Below are positions 15,845 through 29,711 of a stretch of 64,000 nt of DNA, one piece after another. The stretch lies in NCBI RefSeq assembly GCF_023544445.1, contig NZ_JALPVJ010000018.1:62001-126000 (forward strand). The letters are read 5' to 3'. This DNA is from Actinoplanes sp. M2I2. GTDB lineage: Bacteria > Actinomycetota > Actinomycetes > Mycobacteriales > Micromonosporaceae. The position numbers and the translations under genes are program-made. Each line of letters starts with the position of its first letter. Positions within the stretch are counted from its first letter, which is position 1. The notes beneath the pieces are model-generated. The model worked only from the letters and a program-made list of their open reading frames with translations. It had not been told where the DNA came from and ran no database searches.

Positions 15845-16669
15845 CTAAACGGGATGCTTCACCGCCTGCAGCGTGTAGGTGTGCGGCAGCCGTTCGGGGC
15901 GGTCGGTGAGCTGCCATTCGTTCTCCTGGATCTCGGTCATCTGCCCGCGTAGCGCCTGCCACGGCACGGTGGTGTGCTCCACCAGGCCGGTCAGCGTCAG
16001 GCCGGCCTCCAGCACCGCGGTCACGGTCTCGCCGAGCCCGTGGTTCCACTCGTGCGTCGTGTTGTGGGTGAAGGCGACGTCGGTGGTGGCGTAGCTGCCC
16101 TCGTCCTCGTAGATCTGCGGCTTCTCGGTCTCGAAGTACGGCTCCTGCAGCGCGAGCACACCGTCGGTACGGTCGTAGTCCAGCGCCCACAGCACCGGGT
16201 GCCCCTCCCGGATGAACAACCGCCCGCCCGGCCGGAGCAGCGCCGCCACGGTCTGCGCCCACCGCCGGACGTCGGGCAGCCAGCAGAGCGCCCCGATCCC
16301 GGTGTAGACCAGGTCGTAGCCGTCCCCCACCGCGGCCACCGCGTCGTAGACATCGGACTCGACGAACCGCACGTCCTCCCCGGCCAGCTCGGCGATGCTC
16401 CGGGCCTGCTCGATCGACTTGGGCGAGAAGTCGAGCCCGGTCATCGTGGCGCCGAGCCGGGACAGCGACACGGTGTCGGTGCCGATGTGGCATTGCAGAT
16501 GCACGCCGCGCAGACCCGACACGTCGCCGAGCAGCGGGCGGTCGAACCGGACCACGGCGCTCAGATGGTCGGGCTCGGCGAAGCGCCGCACGTCGTAGTC
16601 GGCGGAGGCCGCGTGCGCGGCCGCACGGTCGTCCCATGAGGCACGGTTCACGTCACGGTAGTCGGTCAT
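15845..16669 (-). CDS. Class I SAM-dependent methyltransferase
   Basis: 274 residues with a Rossmann-like SAM fold. VHLQCHIGTDTVSLSRLGATMTGLD contains the glycine-rich motif I and acidic end of strand 2 (residues about 56-80; HIGTDT replaces the usual GxGxG), DLVYTGIGALCWL is motif II, and LLRPGGRLFIREGHP the post-II strand. The C-terminal half is substrate-specific and unassigned. The gene stands alone between a small membrane protein and a divergent ROK regulator; substrate unknown. Confidence 0.85.
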   Translation of the reverse strand: MTDYRDVNRASWDDRAAAHAASADYDVRRFAEPDHLSAVVRFDRPLLGDVSGLRGVHLQCHIGTDTVSLSRLGATMTGLDFSPKSIEQARSIAELAGEDVRFVESDVYDAVAAVGDGYDLVYTGIGALCWLPDVRRWAQTVAALLRPGGRLFIREGHPVLWALDYDRTDGVLALQEPYFETEKPQIYEDEGSYATTDVAFTHNTTHEWNHGLGETVTAVLEAGLTLTGLVEHTTVPWQALRGQMTEIQENEWQLTDRPERLPHTYTLQAVKHPV

Positions 16670-16769
16670 CCGGGCACGATATGCCGCCGTGGATGTCGTC
16701 GGCTTACCCTTTTCCGGTCACCTGGCGTTAGATGACAGTTCGGAGCGGGCCGAAAGCGGGGGTGCGAGG

Positions 16770-18008
16770 TTGGAGACCAGGCGTACGACGGTGCGTGACG
16801 TGCGCCGGGCGAACCGGTCCAGCCTGCTGACCGACCTGTTCCACGGCGGGTTGCAGAGCCGGCAGCAGCTGGCCGCGAGCACGGCGCTGAGCCAGGCCAG
16901 CGTCAGCAACCTGATCGGCGAGATGATCGAGGAGGGGCTGGTCGAGGAGGCCGGCCTGGTCGGCTCCGACGGCGGGCGCCCCCGGGTGCTGCTGCGGGTG
17001 CGGCCCGGCTTCCGTTATGTGGTCGGCGCCGACGTGGGTGAGACCCGCGTGCTGGTCGAGCTGTACGACCTGGAGATGTCGCGCCTGGCCGCGGTCACCC
17101 TCGAGCACGACGACGGTCCCGAGCAGGTCGCCGGCCGGGTGCTGACCGGCCTGCGCACGCTGCTCGACGAGACCGGGATCGCCCCGGCCGACGTGCTGGG
17201 CTTCGGCGTCGGCGTCCCCGGGGTGGTCGGGCGGGGCGGCGTGGTCGACTCGCAGTCGACCGGCTGGGACGCGGTGCCGCTGGGCGACATGCTGCGGGCC
17301 GGGGCCGAGGTGCCGATCTTCGTGGAGAACGGGGCCAAGACGCACGGCCAGGCCGAGATGTGGTTCGGCGCGGGGCGCGGCGCGCGGCACGCGGTCGTCG
17401 TCATGATCGGTACGGGCGTGGGCGCGGCGGTCGTGATGGACGGGCGCAGCTACTACCGGGGCGCCAACAGCAATGCCGGCGAGTGGGGTCACACGACGCT
17501 GATCTACGACGGCGACGAGTGCCGGTGTGGCGCGCGCGGCTGCCTGGAGGCGTACATCGGGGCCGACCGCATCGGCCGGCGGCTGGCCGCCGCGACCGGG
17601 GAGCCGTACGGGAAAGAGCTGCTGCCCCGGCTGCTGGGCACCGCCGAGCTGACGAGTGAGGCCACGCGGGTCTTCGAGCAGACGGCCGGATATCTGGGCG
17701 CCGGGCTGGCTGACCTGATCAACCTGTTCAGCCCGGAGCGGATCGTGCTCGGCGGTGACACGGGTTCCGTCTTCGGCGCGCGCTTCCTGCCCGAGATCCG
17801 GGCCGCCGCGGCCCGGCACGCGCTGCGCCGCCCGTACGCGCAGACCACGATCACCGTCTGCGAGCTCGGCGTGGACGCGGTGGCGATGGGGGCGGCGACG
17901 CTGCCGATCGCCCAGCTGCTGGCCGAGGGCGGGCTGACCGCGCCGGCCGAGCAGATGCTGGCCTTCACACCACGCCAGCGCCGCCCGGGCGAACGAACGC
18001 GGCGCTAG
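16770..18008 (+). CDS. ROK-family transcriptional regulator
   Basis: About 412 residues. The N-terminal winged HTH is VRRANRSSLLTDLFHGG plus QLAASTALSQASVSNLIGEMI. The ROK domain has an ATP/sugar-binding beginning (VVGADVGETRV), GFGVGVPGVV, and the zinc-type motif CRCGARGCLEAY. ROK regulators respond to sugars or their phosphates. It is convergent with the GH1-containing operon and may co-regulate sugar use, but no operator was found to support this. The start is uncertain: TTG 16770 (LETRRTTVRDV) agrees with the family N-terminus, while a GTG at 16689 would add 27 residues that look non-coding. Confidence 0.87.
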   Translation: METRRTTVRDVRRANRSSLLTDLFHGGLQSRQQLAASTALSQASVSNLIGEMIEEGLVEEAGLVGSDGGRPRVLLRVRPGFRYVVGADVGETRVLVELYDLEMSRLAAVTLEHDDGPEQVAGRVLTGLRTLLDETGIAPADVLGFGVGVPGVVGRGGVVDSQSTGWDAVPLGDMLRAGAEVPIFVENGAKTHGQAEMWFGAGRGARHAVVVMIGTGVGAAVVMDGRSYYRGANSNAGEWGHTTLIYDGDECRCGARGCLEAYIGADRIGRRLAAATGEPYGKELLPRLLGTAELTSEATRVFEQTAGYLGAGLADLINLFSPERIVLGGDTGSVFGARFLPEIRAAAARHALRRPYAQTTITVCELGVDAVAMGAATLPIAQLLAEGGLTAPAEQMLAFTPRQRRPGERTRR

Positions 18009-18077
18009 CGGCCGTTGGGAATCGCCGCGCTGCCGCCGAAACGGAAACGCGGCGTGACGCTGGAACGATGACGTGAG

Positions 18078-18126
18078 CGGCGTCAGCGCCGCGCTCCGGG
18101 ACGGTCGGGGCGCGGCGCTGACGCCG
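18078..18126. terminator. 17-bp stem hairpin between converging genes
   Basis: Positions 18078-18094 and 18110-18126 are perfect reverse complements (17 bp) with a 15-base loop. The hairpin lies between the ROK regulator stop and the GH1 stop (18130) and probably serves both. Confidence 0.7.
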
Positions 18127-18129
18127 GGA

Positions 18130-19518
<1,389 letters not shown>

Positions 19519-19548
19519 GACTCTCCAGAGGGGATCAGGTAAGAGAGA

Positions 19549-19575
19549 GGGCCGGTCCGCGGTGCGGACCGGCCC
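19549..19575 (-). terminator. Intra-operon hairpin between ATPase and GH1 genes
   Basis: GGGCCGGTCCGC (19549-19560) pairs exactly with GCGGACCGGCCC (19564-19575) around a 3-base loop. It follows the ATPase stop on the minus strand by six bases. No T-run follows, so partial termination or mRNA stabilisation is more likely than a full stop. Confidence 0.55.
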
Positions 19576-19581
19576 CCTCTT

Positions 19582-20569
<988 letters not shown>

Positions 20570-20586
<17 letters not shown>

Positions 20587-20649
20587 GCCGAGCCTCCCTG
20601 TCGTGCCCTCCTGGCCCTGCGGCCGTTTCGCTCACCCCGGCGCGGTCGC

Positions 20650-20653
<4 letters not shown>
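20570..20653 (-). CDS. 27-codon micro-ORF between permease and ATPase
   Basis: Its ATG (20651-20653) overlaps the permease stop (ATGA) and its TGA lies inside the first codons of the ATPase, in another frame. It encodes MSDRAGVSETAAGPGGHD and nine more residues. It resembles the micro-ORF at 23813-23953 of the same operon (MTDCTGVNEVAVGPGGHA), which raises the chance that it is translated, perhaps only to couple the ATPase gene to the permease. No product function is claimed. Confidence 0.35.
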
Positions 20654-21735
<1,082 letters not shown>

Positions 21736-21737
21736 CG

Positions 21738-23812
<2,075 letters not shown>

Positions 23813-23816
<4 letters not shown>

Positions 23817-23953
23817 GGCTGCGCCTCCGGGGCATGCCCTCCTGGCCCTACAGCCACTTCGTTCACTCCGGTGCAGTCGGTCATGGCTGTGCCTGCATGG
23901 CATGCCCTCCTGGCCCTACAACCACTTCGTTCTTCTCCGGTGCAGTCGGTCAT
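23813..23953 (-). CDS. 46-codon micro-ORF with internal repeat, leader of ATPase gene
   Basis: Begins with ATG 23951-23953 after AGAAGGACCC, a good ribosome site, and ends with a TGA overlapping the ATPase ATG. The DNA is an imperfect tandem duplication, so MTDCTG appears twice (MTDCTGEERSGCRARR, then MTDCTGVNEVAVGPGGHA). The second unit matches the 27-codon ORF at 20570. It may be a coupling leader or simply repeat DNA carrying start codons; there is no recognisable domain. Confidence 0.4.
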
Positions 23954-23954
23954 G
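23831..23954. repeat. Imperfect tandem repeat of about 55 bp, with a diverged third copy at 20600-20653
   Basis: Units at 23831-23885 and 23899-23954 differ by about three bases. A related but more diverged copy lies at 20600-20653. Each copy ends, on the minus strand, in an ATG context and carries an AGGAGGGC-type purine run, and each copy sits at a gene junction of the transporter operon. Confidence 0.8.
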
Positions 23955-23984
23955 CCGGGTCCTTCTGTCGGTAAGCGCGGGAGG

Positions 23985-24016
23985 CCGCTCCCGCCCGGCG
24001 GCACGGGCGGGAGCGG
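23985..24016 (-). terminator. Hairpin after the solute-binding protein gene
   Basis: CCGCTCCCGCCCG (23985-23997) and CGGGCGGGAGCGG (24004-24016) form a perfect 13-bp stem nine bases after the SBP stop. No T-run follows on the minus strand. Such structures commonly protect the highly expressed binding-protein mRNA and reduce read-through into the transporter genes. Confidence 0.6.
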
Positions 24017-24025
24017 TGACCACGG

Positions 24026-25714
24026 TCAGGAGTTGGCGGGCTTGAGCTTGCCGATGATCAGCGACACGTACGGCTGGGTCGGCTGCGCGCCCGCGTACGG
24101 GTCGGCGTCCGTCGGCCATCCGGTCCAGTTCTTGTCGCTGTAGGCCGCGCCGACGTTGTCCGCGCCGATCGGGAACATCGGGGCCTGCTCCACGAAGACC
24201 TTCTGGATCTGGTTCATCGCGGTGGTGCGGGCCTCGTCGCTCGTGGCGTTGCGGTAGGCGGTCAGCGCCGCGGTCGCCTCGGGGCTCTTGAAGCGGCCGA
24301 AGTTGCCCTGCTGAGCGGCGGTGCCGATCGGCTTGAGCAGATCGCCGTCCATCACGGTCTGGTAGATGTCGTACGGCGTGGCGCCACCGTTCGTCCAGCG
24401 CACCGAGGCCTCGAAGGCGCCCGTCTGCACGTTCTTGTCCCAGACGTCCTGGTTCGGCTTCTCGACGGTCGCCGCGATGCCGATCTCGGCGAAGTTGCTC
24501 TTGATGATCTCGAGCGTGGTCTGGTAGTCCGACCACGGCGCCGGGTCGCTCAGCTTGATCTTCACCGGCTTGCCGCTCGGGTCGGTCAGCGTCTTGCCGT
24601 TGAGCTTGTAACCGGCGCTCTGCAGCAGGGCCTTGGCCCCGGCCACGTCGTTCGAGAATTCCTTGCCCTTGTACTCCGGGGCGATGAACGCGTCACCGGC
24701 GCCCGGCGGCAGGCCGGTCACGCTCTTGATCTCCGGGTGGAAGTACGCGGCCTCGGCCTGGGTGAAGATGTCGGCCCGGTTGATCACCATGTTCATCGCC
24801 TGACGCAGCTTCACGTCGTCGAACGGCTTGATCGTGGTGTTGATGTAGAGGCCGTGGATGCCGAGCACGCCGGGCGCCCACACCTTGTTGTGCTGCGGGT
24901 CCTTGTCGATGAAGGTCGCCTTGGGGTTCGGCAGGAAGACGAACGACCACTCGGCGGCGCCGTTCGCCAGCGCGGTGCCCTGCGCGTTGTTGTCCGCGTA
25001 GGAGACGTAACGCAGCTCCTTGACCTGCGGCACCGTGCCCCAGTAGCCCTCGGTCCGCACGGACAGCGTGACGCCGGCCTGGGTGAAGGACTTCAGGGTG
25101 TACGGGCCCGAGCCGACCGGGGTCTTGTTGACGTCCGTGGCCGGGTCGCTGATCTTCTCCCAGATGTGCTTGGGCACGATCGGGGTGCTCGCCATGATCT
25201 TGTTCTGGTTGACGAACTGCGGCGTCTTGAAGGACACCTTCACGACGTTGCCGGCCACCGTGATCTGGTCGAACGGGATGGCGTTCTGGTTCAGCGCCTC
25301 GTTGCTCTTGAGCAGGTTGAACGTGTACGCGACGTCCTCGGCGGTGAGCTTCTGGCCGTCCGACCAGGTGGCGTTGTCGCGCACCGTGACCTCGGCCGAC
25401 TTGTAGTCCTCGGCCCACTTGACGCCGCTGGCCAGCCACGGGATCGCCGGCTCGGCCGGGCGGACCGGGTTCCACTGGGTCAGCGGCTCGTAGATCATCC
25501 ACTTGTAGCCGAGCGCGTTCGCCGAGGAGGTGCCGGCGAACGGGTTGTGGTTCTCGGTCTGGGTGCCGTTCGGCATGCCGATCTTGAGGAAGTCGACCGA
25601 CGACTTGTTCGCGTTGTTGGCGTTGTCGGCGTTGGGCGAGTCGCCGCACGCGGCCAGACCGCCCGTGGCGAGCACGCTCGCCGCGGCGACCGCGAACAGT
25701 TTCCTTCTCTGCAT
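24026..25714 (-). CDS. Extracellular solute-binding lipoprotein, family 5
   Basis: 562-residue substrate receptor of the Opp/Dpp-type importer. The signal peptide ends in LAAC with lipidated Cys23. The family 5 core follows (NHNPFAGTSSAN, NATWSDGQKLTAEDVAYTFNLLK, DDVKLRQAMNMVINRADI). Family 5 receptors bind peptides, nickel or oligosaccharides. A nearby GH1 gene and LacI regulator favour a sugar ligand here. ATG 25712-25714 follows GAGGAG; the frame extends to 25912 but that part has no signal peptide character. It is the second gene of the operon. Confidence 0.93.
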   Translation of the reverse strand: MQRRKLFAVAAASVLATGGLAACGDSPNADNANNANKSSVDFLKIGMPNGTQTENHNPFAGTSSANALGYKWMIYEPLTQWNPVRPAEPAIPWLASGVKWAEDYKSAEVTVRDNATWSDGQKLTAEDVAYTFNLLKSNEALNQNAIPFDQITVAGNVVKVSFKTPQFVNQNKIMASTPIVPKHIWEKISDPATDVNKTPVGSGPYTLKSFTQAGVTLSVRTEGYWGTVPQVKELRYVSYADNNAQGTALANGAAEWSFVFLPNPKATFIDKDPQHNKVWAPGVLGIHGLYINTTIKPFDDVKLRQAMNMVINRADIFTQAEAAYFHPEIKSVTGLPPGAGDAFIAPEYKGKEFSNDVAGAKALLQSAGYKLNGKTLTDPSGKPVKIKLSDPAPWSDYQTTLEIIKSNFAEIGIAATVEKPNQDVWDKNVQTGAFEASVRWTNGGATPYDIYQTVMDGDLLKPIGTAAQQGNFGRFKSPEATAALTAYRNATSDEARTTAMNQIQKVFVEQAPMFPIGADNVGAAYSDKNWTGWPTDADPYAGAQPTQPYVSLIIGKLKPANS

Positions 25715-25802
25715 CGCGAGAATCTCCTCGGAAGTGACGGGGTGAAAGGGGCGTGCGCTATCGCGGCACCGGCAGGCTCGCCGGCGCCGTGGTGCGTGGC
25801 GC

Positions 25803-26804
<1,002 letters not shown>

Positions 26805-26846
26805 TGGTCCTCCTGACGTGTCACCGCTTCATTGCCACCGGATTTC

Positions 26847-26870
26847 GGAACCGGTTTCGGAAGCGGTTTC
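26847..26870. promoter_or_regulatory. Two adjacent LacI-type operator-like sites
   Basis: GGAACCGGTTTC (26847-26858) and GGAAGCGGTTTC (26859-26870) directly abut. The first has the palindromic core AACCGGTT with the central CG typical of LacI-family operators; the second is a weaker palindrome. They lie between the -10 box and the lacI start codon. Confidence 0.65.
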
Positions 26871-26873
26871 GGC

Positions 26874-26903
26874 AGTTAACGCCAGTGAGACCGGTCACGT
26901 CAA
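26874..26903 (-). promoter_or_regulatory. Predicted promoter of the lacI/transporter/GH1 operon
   Basis: On the minus strand TTGACG (26898-26903) and TTAACT (26874-26879) are separated by 18 bases. The two operator-like sites start three bases after the -10, where a bound repressor would block initiation. Confidence 0.6.
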
Positions 26904-26969
26904 CGGGACCGGTCGATTAATTAAGTTTCAGTGCGGTAACTGCCGGGAAACAGCCCGATCCGCTGCCGG

Positions 26970-27818
26970 TCAAATATGGACCGGTGCGGACAACTCGGCA
27001 GCAAGATGGGGCAGGACAATGCCCAATGGGGCATCGATGTGGAGGCCCGCGTACGGCTCTCCGCGCGTGACTCCGCGGTTGACGATCGCGACCCGGATGC
27101 CGTCCTTGACCGCGCGCAGAACGAAGCGGCGGCCCGACATCACCGTCAGCGAAGAACCGAGGACCAGCAGCGTACGGGCGGAGCAGACGAGCTCGAAGCT
27201 GCGCGACACCCGCTCCGGCGGCACCGTCTCACCGAAGTAGACGACGTCCGGTTTGAGCATGCCGCCGCAGCCGAGGCAGTCGACGATCTGGAAGCCGTCG
27301 AGGTCGGTGTCGTCGAGCTCGGCGTCGCCGTCGGCGTTGATGGCGATAGCGGCGGCCTCGAACCCGGGGTTGGCCTCGTCGAGCCGGGCGGCCAGCAGCT
27401 CGCGCTCGGTGCGGTCGCCGCAGTCGAGGCAGACGATGCGGGACAGGTTGCCGTGCAGCTCGACGACGTCGCCGGCGCCGGCCGCCTGGTGCAGCCCGTC
27501 GACGTTCTGCGTGATGATGCCGCCGACCACGCCGCAGCGCTGGAGGCCGGCGACCGCGCGGTGGCCGTCGTTGGGGAAGGCCTCCCCGATGGTGCGCCAG
27601 CCGAGATGCGACCGCGCCCAGTAGCGGCGACGGGCGATCGGGTCACGGGTGAAGGCCTGGTAGGTCATGGGCGTGCTGCGCCGGGCCGAGCCGGACGGGC
27701 CGCGATAGTCCGGAATGCCGGAATCGGTGGAAAGGCCCGCGCCGCTCAGAACCACCACGCCGCCCTCGGCCATCCACGCTCCGAGCTCGGCCACCTGCTC
27801 CACAACCTGTAGGTCCAC
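26970..27818 (-). CDS. NAD-dependent protein deacetylase (sirtuin)
   Basis: About 282 residues. NAD-binding GAGLSTDSGIPDYRG, TQNVDGLHQAAG with the base-contacting residues, catalytic histidine in VELHGNL, a zinc site CLDCG...CLGCGG (two CxxC pairs), and VLGSSLTV. It removes acyl groups from lysines using NAD. Between the zinc-binding pairs there is an acidic insert (NADGDAELDDTDLDGF), typical of actinobacterial class II sirtuins. GTG 27816-27818 (VDLQVVEQV) is preferred; ATG at 27854 would add twelve residues. Neither has a clear ribosome site. Confidence 0.92.
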   Translation of the reverse strand: MDLQVVEQVAELGAWMAEGGVVVLSGAGLSTDSGIPDYRGPSGSARRSTPMTYQAFTRDPIARRRYWARSHLGWRTIGEAFPNDGHRAVAGLQRCGVVGGIITQNVDGLHQAAGAGDVVELHGNLSRIVCLDCGDRTERELLAARLDEANPGFEAAAIAINADGDAELDDTDLDGFQIVDCLGCGGMLKPDVVYFGETVPPERVSRSFELVCSARTLLVLGSSLTVMSGRRFVLRAVKDGIRVAIVNRGVTRGEPYAGLHIDAPLGIVLPHLAAELSAPVHI

Positions 27819-27947
27819 GACACCATGGTCCCTCGCCGCGGGCGGCACGCCCATCTTTCGCGGGCCGGCCGCGCTCCGCGCACCGTTTTCCTTTCCGTTC
27901 CCGTGGTGACCTTGGCGCGCCGGCGATGAGCTGGCACTCTCAGTGGC

Positions 27948-28316
27948 ATGGGGTTGTTCACGCTGGGTGAGGCGCGGGACGAACTGAAGCGGTTGCGGCC
28001 CGTACTGGACGAGATCGTGGCTCTGCGAGCGGACGCGGCCGAGCTGGGCGCGGTGATCGGGGTGGCCGGGGGGCCGCCGACACCGCTGGGCGGGCTGCCG
28101 GAGTGGAAGGCGACGACCGCTCGCCTGGACGACCTGATGACCGAGGTGCAGCAGACCGGGGCCGTGCTCAAGAGCCTGGCCCCGTTGCTGGTCGACTTCC
28201 CGGGCGAGCTGGACGGGGTCGACGTCGACCTCTGCTGGCTCGAGGGCGACGCCGAGCTGGGCTGGTACCACCGGGCCGATCTGGGCTTCGCCGGCCGGCG
28301 CCGCCTCCCTTCCTGA
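27948..28316 (+). CDS. DUF2203 family protein
   Basis: 122-residue soluble protein with a helical N-terminal half (FTLGEARDELKRLRPVLDEIV) and a C-terminal strand-rich part (LDGVDVDLCWLEGDAELGWYH) that carries the DUF2203 signature (CW..GE..v.yWH, here CWLEGDAELGWYH). The function is unknown. It is divergent from the sirtuin gene with a short spacer. Confidence 0.85.
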   Translation: MGLFTLGEARDELKRLRPVLDEIVALRADAAELGAVIGVAGGPPTPLGGLPEWKATTARLDDLMTEVQQTGAVLKSLAPLLVDFPGELDGVDVDLCWLEGDAELGWYHRADLGFAGRRRLPS

Positions 28317-28388
28317 GACGACCGGAAACGTCTTCCCCCGGGCGGCGCCTCTTCCGGGGGCTGGCGATCACCGCCTACCCTGACGTCG

Positions 28389-29036
28389 ATGGGCGTCGAA
28401 GCGAAGAACTGGCTGCACGCGAGCTGGTCCGCCCCCGTGGCGGCGCTGCTGTTCCTGACCCGGTCACCGTGCCTGATCGCGCTGGGCCTGATCGTCGTCG
28501 CCTTCTGCGCCTACTCGGTCTTCAGCGCGCTGACGCGTCGGGCGATGTCCCGGTGGGCCACCGCGATGGGCTGCTCCGCGGTCGACCCCACATCGCACGA
28601 GTGGCCGTGGCAGAGCCTGCACCTGCGGGGGACCAGCCGGGTCGTCCAGGCCTGGAGCGGCGACATCGAGGGGCTGCCGGTGACCTTCGGCGAGGTCACC
28701 TGGTCGGACGGGGCCTTCGGCGGGGCGGTCGTCGACCGGTTCGGGCGGGGCACCTTCGTGGTGGTCGGACTGGCACAGACGCAGCCGCCGATGGCCGCCC
28801 GGTTGCCGTACACGTTCATCGGCGACTCGCCCCGGCTCGAGCAACCCGCGCTGCGTCACGCATTCCGCATCATGGAGATCCCGCCGTTCACGGTGCGCGA
28901 CACCGTGCTGTTCACCGTCGAGCCCCGGCAGAGCGGGTTCGAACCCGGCGAGGTCTATCGGGCGGTGCGGCGGGCCCTGCACGTCGTCCGGCTGCTCGAC
29001 GTCGGCCCGGACCGCCCCCTGGCCCCCGCCGGATGA
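28389..29036 (+). CDS. Membrane-anchored protein, first of a tandem paralogous pair
   Basis: 215 residues. A hydrophobic N-terminal segment (PCLIALGLIVVAFCAYSVF) anchors a soluble domain. Shared with the next protein: WPW near residue 75, GLPVTFGEVTWSDGAF and GDSPRLEQPAL. I do not recognise a family. The end overlaps the start of the paralogue (ATGA, 29033-29036). Local duplication followed by divergence is the simplest explanation of the pair. Confidence 0.78.
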   Translation: MGVEAKNWLHASWSAPVAALLFLTRSPCLIALGLIVVAFCAYSVFSALTRRAMSRWATAMGCSAVDPTSHEWPWQSLHLRGTSRVVQAWSGDIEGLPVTFGEVTWSDGAFGGAVVDRFGRGTFVVVGLAQTQPPMAARLPYTFIGDSPRLEQPALRHAFRIMEIPPFTVRDTVLFTVEPRQSGFEPGEVYRAVRRALHVVRLLDVGPDRPLAPAG

Positions 29037-29701
29037 CGATGCGCGGGCGCCGGTGGGTGCTGTGGTTCGTCCTGATCTACCTGGGCTCGCTCGCGGCCAA
29101 GGCTCTCAACCGCCGTGACGACTGGTCCAGCGTCTACGCCGCCGGCGCTCTGATCATCGTGGTCGGAGGCCCGTATCTCCTGGCCCGTTCGAGGGACCGC
29201 CGGCGCCTGCGCCGGTGGGCTGCCCACCGCGAGTGGAGCCCGATCGATCCGGACGACCGGCAGTGGCCGTGGCCGGCGCAGCGGGGCCAGGTCAAGGTCC
29301 GGCAGGCCTGGCAGCGCGTGACGGACGGGCTGCCGGTGACGTTCGCCGAGGTGCGCTGGAAGGGCGGCGCCTTCGCCGGGATGGTGTTGCAGCCGAAAGG
29401 CTCGGGGGCGGTGGTGGTGGTCCGCCTGCCTCAGCCCGGACCGGCGATGGCGCTGCACCACGCCTTCCAACCGGTCGGCGACTCGCCGCGTCTCGAACAG
29501 CCGGCGCTGCTCGAGGCCTACCTGGCCGGCGACATCCCCACCTGGACGGTCCGCGGCGACGAGCTCTACACGGTCGAGGCCCGGGACGCCTGGGTCTCCC
29601 CCGAACTGGCCGACCAGGTCGTCCGCGGGGCGCTACGGGCCGTCCACCTGCTCGACCTCGGCCCGGACACGTCGAGTGCCGGACCGAGGATCGAGCCGTG
29701 A
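29033..29701 (+). CDS. Membrane-anchored protein, second of a tandem paralogous pair
   Basis: 222 residues with two possible N-terminal membrane helices (WVLWFVLIYLGSLAAKAL, YAAGALIIVVGGPYLLA) and a soluble domain homologous to that of the preceding protein (GLPVTFAEVRWKGGAF, GDSPRLEQPALLEAYL, VRGALRAVHLLDLGP). ATG 29033 overlaps the previous stop by four bases. It converges on the topoisomerase A gene, ten bases apart. Function unknown. Confidence 0.78.
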   Translation: MTMRGRRWVLWFVLIYLGSLAAKALNRRDDWSSVYAAGALIIVVGGPYLLARSRDRRRLRRWAAHREWSPIDPDDRQWPWPAQRGQVKVRQAWQRVTDGLPVTFAEVRWKGGAFAGMVLQPKGSGAVVVVRLPQPGPAMALHHAFQPVGDSPRLEQPALLEAYLAGDIPTWTVRGDELYTVEARDAWVSPELADQVVRGALRAVHLLDLGPDTSSAGPRIEP

Positions 29702-29711
29702 CCGCGCTCTG

